DNA of 64,000 bases from CAZADA01 sp964568975 (GCA_964568975.1 CAZMSO010000009.1:24194-88193), one strand, 5' to 3'; shown: positions 16,907-25,572, numbered from the stretch's first letter. Program-made: numbers and translations. Notes: a model not told the origin generated them from the letters alone.

Positions 16907-17863
16907 TCACGCAATGACGACGCCGGCCGGCGCGCGCGCGCCGCGCAAAAACTCCGCCGCCGCTTGGGGCTTTTTGCCTTCGCGCTGGAGGTGCGTCAGC
17001 CGCACCGCACCGCCGTCAGGACCCGCGCCGCAGGCGATCAGCAAGGCGTCGTCGAGAATGGCGCCGGCGGCGGCGTCGCCGCGGGCGGCGTCGGGCTCCA
17101 CATGGCACTGCAACACTTTCACCCGAGCCGGGCCCCGCTCGCCGTCGAGTTCAAACCACGCGCCGGGAGCGGGCGACAAGCCGCGAATGTGGCGGTCGAC
17201 GTCCGCGGCCGGGCGCGTCCACACGATCCGTGCTTCGGCCTTGTCGATTTTGTGGGCGTAGGTCACGCCCTCAGCGCTCTGGGGCGTGGGCTCCAGGCTG
17301 CCGCGCTCAAGCGCGGCGAGCGCCCGCGGCGCAAGCTGAGCGCCGATGACGGCAAGGCGGTCATGGAGGCTGCCGGCGGTGTCGTCGGCGTGAATCGGCG
17401 TGGTTTCGCTGAGGAGGATCGGCCCGGTGTCGAGGCCGGCCTCCATCTGCATGACTTGCACGCCCGTCACCGGATCGCCGGCCATAATCGCGCGGTGTAT
17501 GGGCGCAGCCCCCCGCCACCGCGGCAAGAGCGAGGCGTGGAGATTGACGCACCCGAACCGGGGCGCGTCGAGGATCTCCTGGGGGAGGATCTGGCCATAG
17601 GCGACGACGACCGCGAGATCGAGGGCGAGGGCGGCGAAGGCCGCGCGTTCGTCGTCTGCTTTCAGAGTGGCGGGCGTGCGCACCGGCAGGCCAAGCGCCT
17701 CAGCGCGCTGGTGCACGGGGCTTTTGCGTTCAGCCTGGCCGCGCCCCGCCGGGCGCGGCGGCTGGGTGTAGACGGCGGCGACGTCATGGCCGGCGGCGAC
17801 AATCTCCGTCAGCGGCGCGACGGCGAAGTCCGGCGTGCCCATGAACGCAAGGCGGAGGGTCAT
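16907..17863 (-). CDS. fmt: Methionyl-tRNA formyltransferase Fmt
   Basis: Transfers a formyl group from 10-formyl-THF to initiator Met-tRNA. The 318-residue product has MTLRLAFMGTPDFAVAPL at the N-terminus, catalytic Asn107 and His109 in VNLHASLLPRWRGAAPI, and Asp145 in MEAGLDTGPIL. The C-terminal OB-type domain begins near residue 205. It lies 301 bp downstream of def, the deformylase that removes the same formyl group later. A strong hairpin (17888-17920) stands 24 bp before its start. Confidence 0.96.
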   Translation of the reverse strand: MTLRLAFMGTPDFAVAPLTEIVAAGHDVAAVYTQPPRPAGRGQAERKSPVHQRAEALGLPVRTPATLKADDERAAFAALALDLAVVVAYGQILPQEILDAPRFGCVNLHASLLPRWRGAAPIHRAIMAGDPVTGVQVMQMEAGLDTGPILLSETTPIHADDTAGSLHDRLAVIGAQLAPRALAALERGSLEPTPQSAEGVTYAHKIDKAEARIVWTRPAADVDRHIRGLSPAPGAWFELDGERGPARVKVLQCHVEPDAARGDAAAGAILDDALLIACGAGPDGGAVRLTHLQREGKKPQAAAEFLRGARAPAGVVIA

Positions 17864-18164
17864 CGGTGTTCCTTGTCATCGAAAACGGGCGCGCGCTGAG
17901 CGTTTACGGGAGCGCGCGCCGCGGCGGCCTTTGCGCTCGTAATCCCACGCGCCGCCGTGATCAAGACAATGGTCGATCGCACCGCAAGGCCGCGTCGGGA
18001 CGTTCGTCCGTCATGGCCCCCACACGACCATCACGTGCGGACACCACACGCCGAACCAGGCGTGGATGAGCGTGCGAGCGACGCTTGTCGCCCAGAACCC
18101 GGACTGACGCAGCGCCGGCGTGAGAGACCTCGCCGCCGCCGCCACACACCCGAACCGCGTCCTC
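17864..18164. other. 301-bp def-fmt intergenic region
   Basis: No convincing coding frame is seen on either strand. Apart from the hairpin at 17888-17920 close to fmt, I see nothing recognisable in it. It is unusually long for two genes that are often directly adjacent. Confidence 0.6.
17888..17920 (-). promoter_or_regulatory. GC-rich hairpin in the fmt leader
   Basis: A perfect 10-bp inverted repeat, GGCGCGCGCT (17888-17897) and AGCGCGCGCC (17911-17920), with a 13-base loop. Read on the minus strand it is followed by CGTTTTCG and then the fmt start 24 bp on. The T-run is short, so this may be a weak terminator, an attenuator or merely an mRNA structure. Confidence 0.4.
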
Positions 18165-18683
18165 TTAGGCTTTCACTTTCTCAGCCTGAGCTTTCTGGAC
18201 GCGTTTGACCGCGCGGTCGCGCTTGAGCCGCGACAAGTAATCAATGAACAGCACGCCTTCGAGATGGTCCATCTCGTGTTGAATGCACACCGCATAAAGG
18301 CCCTCGGCCCATTCCACCACTTCCTCGCCGTGATAATTGAGATAGCGGATCTTCGCGCGCAGGGGCCGCTCGACCGCCTCAAACACATCCGGGATGGACA
18401 AACACCCCTCCTCATAGGGGGCGGTGTCGGCGTTGGTCTCCACGATCTCGGGATTGGCGAAATATCGCGGCTGGGGCTCTTCGTCCGCGCCGGCGAGGTC
18501 CATGACGATCACGCGCTTGGGCACGCCGATTTGGATCGCCGCAAGGCCGATGCCCGGGGCGGCGTACATGGTCTCAAGCATATCATCCATCAGCGCACGG
18601 ATGTCGTCGTCGACCCGCGCGACGGGCTCAGAGATCTGCTTCAGCCGGGGGTCCGGCACCGTGAGGATCGGTCGTATCGCCAT
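18165..18683 (-). CDS. def: Peptide deformylase Def
   Basis: Metal-dependent enzyme that removes the N-formyl group from nascent proteins. All three family motifs are present: GIGLAAIQIG (44-53), EGCLS (92-96, metal Cys94) and HEMDH (136-140, metal His136/His140 and catalytic Glu137). 172 residues, normal. No ribosome site lies before the ATG; instead a promoter-like pair (TTGATT, 17 bp, TAGTTT) ends six bases before the ATG, so the mRNA may be leaderless. Upstream of fmt in the same direction. Confidence 0.97.
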   Translation of the reverse strand: MAIRPILTVPDPRLKQISEPVARVDDDIRALMDDMLETMYAAPGIGLAAIQIGVPKRVIVMDLAGADEEPQPRYFANPEIVETNADTAPYEEGCLSIPDVFEAVERPLRAKIRYLNYHGEEVVEWAEGLYAVCIQHEMDHLEGVLFIDYLSRLKRDRAVKRVQKAQAEKVKA

Positions 18684-18689
18684 GGCGTG

Positions 18690-18718
18690 AAACTAAGAAC
18701 CGTTCTAACGTCAATCAA
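18690..18718 (-). promoter_or_regulatory. Putative def promoter giving a leaderless mRNA
   Basis: On the minus strand TTGATT (18718-18713), a 17-bp spacer, and TAGTTT (18695-18690). Six bases separate the -10 box from the def ATG at 18683, so transcription would begin at or next to the A of the ATG. Leaderless genes are common in alphaproteobacteria, and the lack of a ribosome site here fits. Confidence 0.45.
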
Positions 18719-18946
18719 GCGTCTGCTGCGGCGCAGCATTGTCTGCGCCAGCCCTCTCCAGAAGGTTAGCACACACGCGCGCCGCACATCACGCCGCATC
18801 GGCCTCCCGCTATGGGTCTCGCCTCCTCGGCCCGAGATCGAGGGCGTCCATCCCTCCCGCCGCCGGCTTTGGGGCTCTGGCGCGCCTCGCCCATCCCAGC
18901 GCCCCGCTGATCCGCGCCGAGCCCTGCGGGCGCGCGTCCCTCGTCT

Positions 18947-19002
18947 TTCCGTCCCAGGGCTTCCGTCCCGGGGCTTCCGTCCGAGGGCTCCCGTCATTGG
19001 GC
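18947..19002. repeat. 14-bp tandem repeat across the rmuC stop codon
   Basis: Four copies of a 14-bp unit, TTCCGTCCCAGGGC on the plus strand, at 18947, 18961, 18975 and 18989; the first three differ at one or two bases and the fourth is more degenerate. The array crosses the rmuC stop (18994-18996). The rest of the 310-bp def-rmuC interval (18684-18993) holds the def promoter and no gene that I can support. Confidence 0.75.
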
Positions 19003-20472
19003 GCGCGCCGTCCGGCCCGGCGCCGCCGCCTCCACCTCGCGCACCATGGCGACATCGCCAGCCGCTCCATCCGCCGCCGTGTCGTCGGTCGTTGCGTCAA
19101 GCCGCAAATCCCGTCCCGGCGCCGGCAAGCGCGCTGCGGTCTCGAGTTGCTCAAGCTCCGGGGCGGCGGCGTTGGCGTCAAACACCTCCAGTTCGAGGAA
19201 TTTGCGCGCGCCGGGCATGACTTTCGCCTCCAGCGACCCCACCGCTTGATTGTAGCTTTTGACGCTCTTCTCCAGCGTTTTGCCGAGCGACGCCATGTGT
19301 CCGCCAAAGGCGGCCAAACGGTCATAAAGCACTTTGCCGAGCTGGGCGACGTCTTGAGCGCGCTTAGCCGCCTCCTCCTGGCGCCAGCCGAAGGCCGCCG
19401 CCTTCGCCAGCGCCACAAGCGTGGCGGGCGTGACAATGATGACGCGGCTTTCCACCGCGCGTTGGAAGAGGTCAGGGTCGCGCTCGGCGGCGGCGGCGTA
19501 GAAATTCTCGCCGGGAATGAACATCGCAACGAAATCGGGACTGCCCTCCACTTTGTCCCAATAGGCTTTGCTGGCGAGTTTCTGGGCGTGGTCGCGCACA
19601 TGCTTGGCGTGGCGCGCCAAAGCCGCCTCGCGCGCGCCGTCGTCGGAGGCGTCCACAGCGTCGAGATAAGCGCCCATGGGCGCTTTGGCGTCGATCACCA
19701 GCATCGCGCCCCCCGGCAACCGCACCGTCACGTCGGGCCGATGGAGGCGGTCTTCCGCGTCGCGCACGCCGCGTTCAGTGTGGAAATCACAATGGGCGGA
19801 CATGCCCGCCAATTCCAAAATGTTGCGCAGCTGCTCCTCGCCCCAGCGCCCGCGCGTCTTAGGTTGCGCGCGCAAGGCGGTGGCGAGCTTGCCCGTCTCT
19901 GCGCGCGTCGCCTCTAAGCTTTCGCCGATTTTGCGGATTTGCTCGCCCAAAACGCTGTGATCGCGCAACCGGGTTTGCTCCAACGCTTTCACTTGCGTGG
20001 CGAAGGACGTAAAGCTTTCTTGGATGGGGGTGAGGAGCGCGCGCATCGCCTCCTCGCGCGCTTTAAGCCCGCCCTCGGCCGTCGATTGCTGCTTCGCCAG
20101 CGTCTCCCCCGCCAGTTTGAGAAACGCCTCATTGCTTTTGGCCAACGCGTCCTGGGCGAGGGCGGCGAACTTCGTCTCCACCTCCGCGCGCAAGCGGGTC
20201 AAGTCGTCGCGTTCGCGCGCAAACGCGGCTTCACGCTCCCGCGCGCCCGCCAGCGCCGCCTCAACCTCCGACACACGCGCGCGCGCCGCCGCCAGCTCCT
20301 CGGCCAAGTCCTGCGCGCGCGCCGCCGCCAGCTTCGCCGCGAAAGCCTCCGCAGCCGCGTGCTCGCCCTTCGCCTCCGCCGCACGCCGCCGCGCCATCTC
20401 CTCGCGCAGCCGCCACACCGCGAACGCCAACGCCGGCAGCGCCAGCACCATTAAGGCGTAGCCGACATCCAT
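18994..20472 (-). CDS. rmuC: DNA recombination protein RmuC
   Basis: Membrane-anchored coiled-coil protein that limits inversions at short inverted repeats, with a nuclease-like domain. ATG at 20472 is chosen: GGAG lies eight bases upstream and the protein then begins with the expected membrane helix (MDVGYALMVLALPALAFAVW). Residues about 25-150 are an Ala/Glu/Arg coiled coil. The RmuC core follows: TKTRGRWGEEQLRNILELAG-type block, HRPDVTVRLPGGAMLVIDAK, VAMFIPGENFYAAA and VIIVTPATLVALAKAAAFGW. 492 residues. The C-terminal codons run into a 14-bp tandem repeat. Confidence 0.93.
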   Translation of the reverse strand: MDVGYALMVLALPALAFAVWRLREEMARRRAAEAKGEHAAAEAFAAKLAAARAQDLAEELAAARARVSEVEAALAGAREREAAFARERDDLTRLRAEVETKFAALAQDALAKSNEAFLKLAGETLAKQQSTAEGGLKAREEAMRALLTPIQESFTSFATQVKALEQTRLRDHSVLGEQIRKIGESLEATRAETGKLATALRAQPKTRGRWGEEQLRNILELAGMSAHCDFHTERGVRDAEDRLHRPDVTVRLPGGAMLVIDAKAPMGAYLDAVDASDDGAREAALARHAKHVRDHAQKLASKAYWDKVEGSPDFVAMFIPGENFYAAAAERDPDLFQRAVESRVIIVTPATLVALAKAAAFGWRQEEAAKRAQDVAQLGKVLYDRLAAFGGHMASLGKTLEKSVKSYNQAVGSLEAKVMPGARKFLELEVFDANAAAPELEQLETAARLPAPGRDLRLDATTDDTAADGAAGDVAMVREVEAAAPGRTARAQ

Positions 20473-20682
20473 GGGGCTCCTCCACGCAATCCAAATCAGA
20501 ACAAAATAGAAACACACAGCGGCCATCGCGTCAACACCGCGCCTTGATGGTGGCCGATTCGCGCGATGAAGACCTGGACCAATCGCGGACCGTGGCCCAA
20601 GAGACGCAGAGCCGCTTAAGCGGCGCCGCTGGCGTCTTGGCGCACGCACTGGTTCGATCGCCCGCCCGCAGGGAGGCCGTCC

Positions 20683-21456
20683 ATGAGCGCAGGCAAAACC
20701 GGACGCGTCGTGTGGCGCGACCTATTCACACCCGATCGCCCCGAGGCGATGGCGTTTTACGCGCGCGTCGCGGGCTGGCGCTACCACACCGAACACGCGC
20801 GCGATTGCGCCTGGGGCGGCGGCGCGCGGGACTTCGTCCTCGCGCTCCACCAGGGCGAAGCGGGCGCGGGGTTTGTTGAGACGCCTGAGGGACTGGACGA
20901 CGGTTGGATCCCTTATGTCGAAGTCAAGGACGTGGACGCCGCCGCGGCGACGGGCGCACGCTGCGGCGGGACGGTGGTCAAACCGCCCTTCGAGGTTCCT
21001 GGCGTCGGCCGCAATTGCCTTTTGAAAGACCCCGCCGGCGCCTCTGTGGGCCTTGCCCTGTCGCGTCACGCCTTTCCCGCGCCCACGCGCCAATTTGGGG
21101 TCGAGCGCTATCTCAGCGCTGATCCGGCGCTCCTCGCTGGGTTTTACGCCCCCGTGCTCGGTTGGGCTGTCTCAGACGAGAGCGACACCGTGACAGCGAC
21201 GACAGCGTCAGGGGAAGCCGCGGCGCGCCATCAGCTCGCCCACGCCCCGCTCCAGGGCCGCGCGCGTTGGCTTCCCTGCGTTTACGTCGCCGACATCGAC
21301 GCCTCAATCGCGCAGGCGACGGCGTTGGGCGGCGACATCCTCCATGATGCGGCGGCGGCGGACGCGACCCGCGGCGTGGTGTTGCGCGACCCCCAGGGCG
21401 CCTGGGTGTGTCTGTCGTGCGCGCCGCCACACGGCGGCTCCACGATGACGCCGTAA
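20683..21456 (+). CDS. Two-domain VOC (glyoxalase-fold) protein
   Basis: 257 residues made of two vicinal-oxygen-chelate modules, about 8-128 and 136-250. Each has the family beta-alpha-beta pattern: WRDLFTPDRPEAMAFYARVA and YLSADPALLAGFYAPVLGWA open the halves, and LLKDPAGASVGL and VLRDPQGAWVCL close them. The arrangement resembles the bacterial 27-kDa antigen/CFP30B-like VOC proteins, whose substrates are mostly unknown. GGGAGG precedes the ATG. It is divergent from rmuC and alone on its strand. Confidence 0.82.
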   Translation: MSAGKTGRVVWRDLFTPDRPEAMAFYARVAGWRYHTEHARDCAWGGGARDFVLALHQGEAGAGFVETPEGLDDGWIPYVEVKDVDAAAATGARCGGTVVKPPFEVPGVGRNCLLKDPAGASVGLALSRHAFPAPTRQFGVERYLSADPALLAGFYAPVLGWAVSDESDTVTATTASGEAAARHQLAHAPLQGRARWLPCVYVADIDASIAQATALGGDILHDAAAADATRGVVLRDPQGAWVCLSCAPPHGGSTMTP

Positions 21457-21493
21457 AGGCGCGTCCGACCCAAAGCGCTCAGGCGCCGGCAAC

Positions 21494-22312
21494 CTAAGGC
21501 GGGCAAGCCGCGCCGCCGGGGCTTGGCGCAAGGCCCACACGCCAGAGGCTGAGGCCAAGCGGCGCGTCGGCTTCAAGCGTCAACGGCCGCTCCACGTGAG
21601 CGAGATCCACGCCCGCGTCGGCGAAACACCGCAAGGGAACCACAAGATCGCGCCACACGCCGATCTCCCCGCTGTTCAAGGCGGCCGTCACATCACGGCG
21701 CCCGACGCACTGCGGCCCGCAGCCAACCGCGAGCGTCACCGCGCCGAGCGGCGTGGCGTCGAGGCGATAGGTCACCGCCAACGCGACATCGCCATTGGCT
21801 TGGCGGCGCCAATCAACCGGCGCGCCAGCGCTGACGGGGCCCGCCGGCCCAGCCCCGGTCCACGTCAGCGCGAGCGTGTCTTCCTGCGCCTCGCGATCAG
21901 CGCGAGCCCAGCGCAGGCCGCCGCCGGGCGTCGCCCCGCGCGGCCCGTCCACGCCCGTCGCTCCGCCCGCATCCTCAAGCGTCAGCGTCCAACCGGGGCC
22001 GGAACCGCCGGCGGTTAGAAGGACATCGCCTTGGACCGCGGCGACGGCGTAGTCGTCACGCAGTTGGGCCAAAGCTCCCGCCTCGCCATAGCGCAGGCCG
22101 AAGCCATAAGGAAAAAGCGCCTCAGCGCTCGTGCCGTCGGTGACGTTGGTGGCGGTTTGGTCCGGCCGCGCCGGCCAGGAAAACGACAGCCGGCCGGTGA
22201 CGGCGTGGCGCGGCGCGCCGGCGGCGTCGCCAATAAGCACATCGGCCACGCCGCCGCCCTTAGAGCCCGGAAGCCAGGCGGCCACGAAGGCGTCAGCGGC
22301 GATGTCATGCTA
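21494..22312 (-). pseudogene. C-terminal remnant of a GH3 beta-glucosidase (ExoP type)
   Basis: The open frame from about 22285 matches only the end of glycoside hydrolase family 3 exo-beta-glucanases: ADAFVAAWLPGSKGGGVADV (the GH3_C domain), TGRLSFSWP, LFPYGFGLRYG, and the terminal ExoP carbohydrate-binding part (WRDLVVPLRCFADAGVDLAH, ERPLTLEADAPLGLSLWRVG). Homologous reading continues a few codons past the first possible start (GTG at 22285) to an in-frame TAG at 22312-22310. The catalytic barrel, about 500 residues with the nucleophile Asp, is absent; directly upstream lies transaldolase on the other strand. This is a truncated, presumably inactive gene, although a 263-codon frame remains open. 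Confidence 0.8.
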
Positions 22313-22424
22313 AGCTCGCAGGAGAGACTCGCATGGTTCAAAGACCCCGCGCGCCGCTCGCGATGACATCACCGCGCGTCGGGTCGATTGGACGCCGCTT
22401 TCGCCGGCCACAGGAGCCTTTATT

Positions 22425-23075
22425 ATGAAGTTCTTTGTCGACACCGCCGACGTTGCGGAGATCCGCGAGCTGTCTGAAGCGGGCTTTCTCGATGGCGTTA
22501 CGACCAACCCCTCGCTCATTAAGAAGAGCGGGCGGCCGTTTGCGGACGTGATCGGAGACATTTGCGCGATTGTTGACGGCGATGTCAGCGCCGAAGTCGT
22601 CGCGCTGGAGGCCGAGGCCATGATCGCCCAGGGGCGCACTTTGGCGAAAATCGCCGACAATGTGGTGGTGAAGCTGCCTTTGACCCTCGACGGCTTGAAG
22701 GCGTGCCGGACGCTGGCGCGCGAGGGCGTGCGCACTAATGTCACGCTCTGCTTTTCGGCCAATCAAGGGCTTCTCGCGGCCAAAGCCGGCGCGACTTACA
22801 TTTCGCCTTTTATTGGTCGACTCGACGATATCCATGTTGAAGGCATGGAGCTGATCCGCGAGCTGCGCGCGATTTACGACACCTATGGCTTCAAGACGGA
22901 AGTGCTCGCAGCCTCCATCCGCTCGCCCTTGCATGTGAAGGAGTGCGCTTTGGCCGGCGCGGACGTGGCGACAGTTCCGCCGGCGGTGCTGAAGGGCTTG
23001 TTGAACCATCCGCTGACGGACAAAGGTCTCGCCGCCTTCATGGCCGACGCCGAAGCCGCGGCTATCACCGTCTGA
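22425..23075 (+). CDS. tal: Small transaldolase (TalC/FSA family)
   Basis: Pentose phosphate pathway enzyme moving a dihydroxyacetone unit between sugar phosphates, of the short 216-residue transaldolase/fructose-6-phosphate aldolase type. The N-terminus MKFFVDTADVAEI and GVTTNPSLIKKSG are diagnostic; the Schiff-base lysine is K83 in VVVKLPLTLDG. Later blocks: NVTLCFSANQGLLAAKAG, ISPFIGRLDD, TEVLAASIRSPLHV and ADVATVPPAVL. AGGAG stands nine bases before the ATG. It is separated from a convergent methyltransferase by a strong hairpin. Confidence 0.94.
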   Translation: MKFFVDTADVAEIRELSEAGFLDGVTTNPSLIKKSGRPFADVIGDICAIVDGDVSAEVVALEAEAMIAQGRTLAKIADNVVVKLPLTLDGLKACRTLAREGVRTNVTLCFSANQGLLAAKAGATYISPFIGRLDDIHVEGMELIRELRAIYDTYGFKTEVLAASIRSPLHVKECALAGADVATVPPAVLKGLLNHPLTDKGLAAFMADAEAAAITV

Positions 23076-23092
23076 CGTCGTGTCCGGCGACG

Positions 23093-23119
23093 GATGTCGG
23101 GGAGGGCTCCTCCGACATC
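23093..23119. terminator. Hairpin between convergent tal and methyltransferase genes
   Basis: Inverted repeat GATGTCGG (23093-23100) and CCGACATC (23112-23119), extended inward by GGAG/CTCC with one bulged base. It lies 17 bp past the tal stop and 54 bp past the stop of the opposing gene. No T-run follows on either strand, so it is more likely a transcript-end stabiliser or a Rho-assisted terminator than a classic intrinsic one. Confidence 0.45.
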
Positions 23120-23173
23120 GCGCGCCGGACCACAGAACGGGCGCGGCGGCGGCGCTGGCGCGGGGCGCGTCCC

Positions 23174-23797
23174 TTAACGCCGTGCGCGCGGAAAGATGCG
23201 TGACGCGCGACGGCGTGTGTAGACGACATTGACGGAGCCCGAGGATCGGTCGTCATACAGCATCAGCGTCAAGCCAAGCTCACGGCACAGAGCTGGATAG
23301 TCATGCAAAAAACAGTGGGCCTGCGGGTCGAACGCATCCCCTCTCTTCGGCCATTGCGTGTTGATTGAGCAGCGCACCGCCACCCGATCGCACACCCGCG
23401 CCGCTTCCGTCATGGCGTGGGCGATCGTGTCGAATGGGATATGCTGAAACACAAGAGCCGTCACTCCAAGATCAAAGGTTGCGTCCGCAAACGGATACCT
23501 CTGGTCCGCGCGCTCAACATAAGCGGCCTGGACGGCGACGCCCGCCGCGTCGGCCGCCGCGCGCGCTCGCGAGGCGTAATTCTTAGACACGTCCAGTGTC
23601 GTGATAGCGCCGTGAGACGTGTATAAAGGAAACAATCGGCCGACGCCCGGCCCGATTTCAAGAATACTCGACGCCGCCCGGATCAGTGGGTAGAAAAAGT
23701 TTTGATCCGCGCCGGTTATGGGGGCGTCGGCTTGGGTGTTTGGATGGCGCCGCTTGTTCCAATACACCTCAGGCTGATAGCGGGGGGCGTCAGTCAT
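23174..23797 (-). CDS. Class I SAM-dependent methyltransferase
   Basis: 207 residues from ATG 23797 (AAGGA eight bases upstream; the frame is open further to 23893). Motif I is ILEIGPGVGRLFPLY and the acidic post-motif is ITTLDVSKNY; motif IV region DLGVTALVFQHIPFDTI. This is the small methyltransferase fold (Methyltransf_11/25). It is encoded just after the Wzt/Wzm-like ABC transporter in the same direction, so it may modify a surface polysaccharide or its precursor, for example by capping the chain. That role is inferred from position. Confidence 0.82.
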   Translation of the reverse strand: MTDAPRYQPEVYWNKRRHPNTQADAPITGADQNFFYPLIRAASSILEIGPGVGRLFPLYTSHGAITTLDVSKNYASRARAAADAAGVAVQAAYVERADQRYPFADATFDLGVTALVFQHIPFDTIAHAMTEAARVCDRVAVRCSINTQWPKRGDAFDPQAHCFLHDYPALCRELGLTLMLYDDRSSGSVNVVYTRRRASRIFPRARR

Positions 23798-23905
23798 TGA
23801 GCGTCCGTCCTTGAGCCTGCCCCCGATCGCTGGATCTCCGCGTCGCGGCGCGCTCCAGCCCCTCACGGCGGCGGTCATCCGCCGCCGCTCCACGCCAAAC
23901 GCGCC

Positions 23906-24754
23906 TCACCCCGATGACGCCCCGACCGGACGCAACGCCGCCGTTGGCGCGCCGATCGAAGCCCCTGCGCGGCGCATCTCCAGCTCACGGGCGTAATCGC
24001 GCGCGTCAATGCGCCCCTCCCGATAAGGGACGACCAGGTCCGATGGACCAAACGCCTTCAGCTGTCCGCGGTCCACCCACGCCGCAGAGTCACAGGTCTC
24101 GTGCACCAGTCGATGATTGTGTGACGCCAAAACCAGGATCGCGGCTTGATTCACAAGGTCGTCCATCCGCGCCCGGGCCTTCGCTTTAAAGTCCTGATCG
24201 CCCGCGCCCAGCCACTCATCCATCAACAGAATGTCAGGCGTGAACGCCGTGGCGCAAGCGAACTTCAAACGCATCGCCATGCCGTTGGAATACGTGCGCA
24301 CCGGCATGTCCAAATACTCGCCAAGCTCTGTGAAGGCCGCGATCTCGTCCATCTTCTCGCGCACGTCCGCGATCGATCGCCCCGCGACGAGGCCGGCCAG
24401 CTCAATGTTGCGATACCCGCTCGCTTCCGGGCGCATGCCCAAACCCGCAGCAAACAAGCCCGCCACAGTGCCCGACACTTCAAGCGCGCCCACAAGCGGC
24501 TCATAAACGCCCGCAATGGTGCGCAGCAGCGTGGACTTCCCCGAGCCATTGCGCCCGATCACGCCCACACGCTCGCCCGCGGCGATGGACAGCGAGATGT
24601 CAGACAACGCAACGACGCTGCGGCCTCGTTGGGCGTCATCGCGGATGAGCGCGCCAGCCCCCTGCACGCGCGCGCCCGCCAATTTGGGTTTCGCGCCGCG
24701 GCCGAGCATCGGAAACGTAATGGTCACATGGGACAGGCGGATGTGCGGCATCAT
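23906..24754 (-). CDS. Polysaccharide ABC transporter ATPase, Wzt/KpsT/TagH-like
   Basis: ATPase subunit of an ABC-2 exporter for O-antigen, capsule or similar polymers. ATG at 24754 is chosen because it overlaps the permease stop; the frame is open to 24820. Walker A GRNGSGKST at residues 67-75, signature region YSNGMAMRLKFACA, Walker B DILLMDEWLGAGD and the switch His in LVLASHNHRLV. The signature motif YSNGM is the form typical of polysaccharide exporters. The C-terminus is short, so no large carbohydrate-binding domain of the Wzt type is present. 282 residues. Confidence 0.9.
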   Translation of the reverse strand: MMPHIRLSHVTITFPMLGRGAKPKLAGARVQGAGALIRDDAQRGRSVVALSDISLSIAAGERVGVIGRNGSGKSTLLRTIAGVYEPLVGALEVSGTVAGLFAAGLGMRPEASGYRNIELAGLVAGRSIADVREKMDEIAAFTELGEYLDMPVRTYSNGMAMRLKFACATAFTPDILLMDEWLGAGDQDFKAKARARMDDLVNQAAILVLASHNHRLVHETCDSAAWVDRGQLKAFGPSDLVVPYREGRIDARDYARELEMRRAGASIGAPTAALRPVGASSG

Positions 24755-25572
24755 CACAACCAATACACAATGCGCCGACGGACGTGGGCGAACACAAAAA
24801 CGCCCATGAGCAAACCGCACGCCGTGATCGCGCCCACCACCGCGAGGCTCGCCGGCGCGAGCGCCCCGTCAATCAGCGGCGCGCGAAACGCGATGACAAA
24901 ATGCGCGAGCGGATTGTAGCGCAAATACGACCACAGCGCGCCCATGCGTTCCGGCTCCCACACAATCGGCGTCAAAAAGAACAGCACCCGCATCACCGTC
25001 TGCACCAAATGCGGGATGTCGCGCTGGCGCGTCGCGAGCGCCCCCAACATCAAGTTGAGCCAGAAGGCGTTGACGAGGATCAGAGCGAACACAAAGACCG
25101 ACCACCCAGCCGCCGGGCCAATATCGACGCCGGCTATGATCAGAACCACCACCACCACAAGCGCGTTGCACACTGATAAAATCACACTGCGAAAAACACT
25201 TTGCAGTACAAAAACTGAAAACGGCAGCCGCCCAGCCTTAATCCACGTCTCCGACATAATAAAAACATACGGCGCATCGACAATGGCCGAATTTAAAAAC
25301 ACCCACACAAAAAACCCGACTGTAACATACGCCATGAAATAGCCCGGATCGGACTCGCTCAACTGGCCGAAAATCAGGAACTTCACCAGAATAAAGACGC
25401 CGAACGAAATCGTCGTCCACAGCAGCCCCACATAGGACCGGCGAAACCGCTGTCGCAGGTCCTCCCACGCTAACGCGCTCCACAACCGCCACATGGCCAA
25501 GCCGCGCGCGGCGTCGTCAAAGGCCGCCGAGACTTGGGAGTCCGTCGAGCGAAACACAGTCGACTGAGCCAT
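24754..25572 (-). CDS. Polysaccharide ABC-2 permease, Wzm/KpsM-like
   Basis: Membrane half of the exporter. Six hydrophobic helices are visible, including TTISFGVFILVKFLIFGQL, MAYVTVGFFVWVFLNSAIV, SVILSVCNALVVVVVLIIAG, FVFALILVNAFWLNLMLGA, LFFLTPIVWEPE and the last near VVGAITACGLLMGVFVFAHV. The ABC-2 motif region RRSYVGLLWTTISFG is at about 48-62. ATG at 25572 (GTG at 25587 also in frame). The stretch 25150-25340 is distinctly A/T-richer than the surroundings, as often seen in surface-polysaccharide genes acquired laterally. 272 residues. Confidence 0.9.
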   Translation of the reverse strand: MAQSTVFRSTDSQVSAAFDDAARGLAMWRLWSALAWEDLRQRFRRSYVGLLWTTISFGVFILVKFLIFGQLSESDPGYFMAYVTVGFFVWVFLNSAIVDAPYVFIMSETWIKAGRLPFSVFVLQSVFRSVILSVCNALVVVVVLIIAGVDIGPAAGWSVFVFALILVNAFWLNLMLGALATRQRDIPHLVQTVMRVLFFLTPIVWEPERMGALWSYLRYNPLAHFVIAFRAPLIDGALAPASLAVVGAITACGLLMGVFVFAHVRRRIVYWL

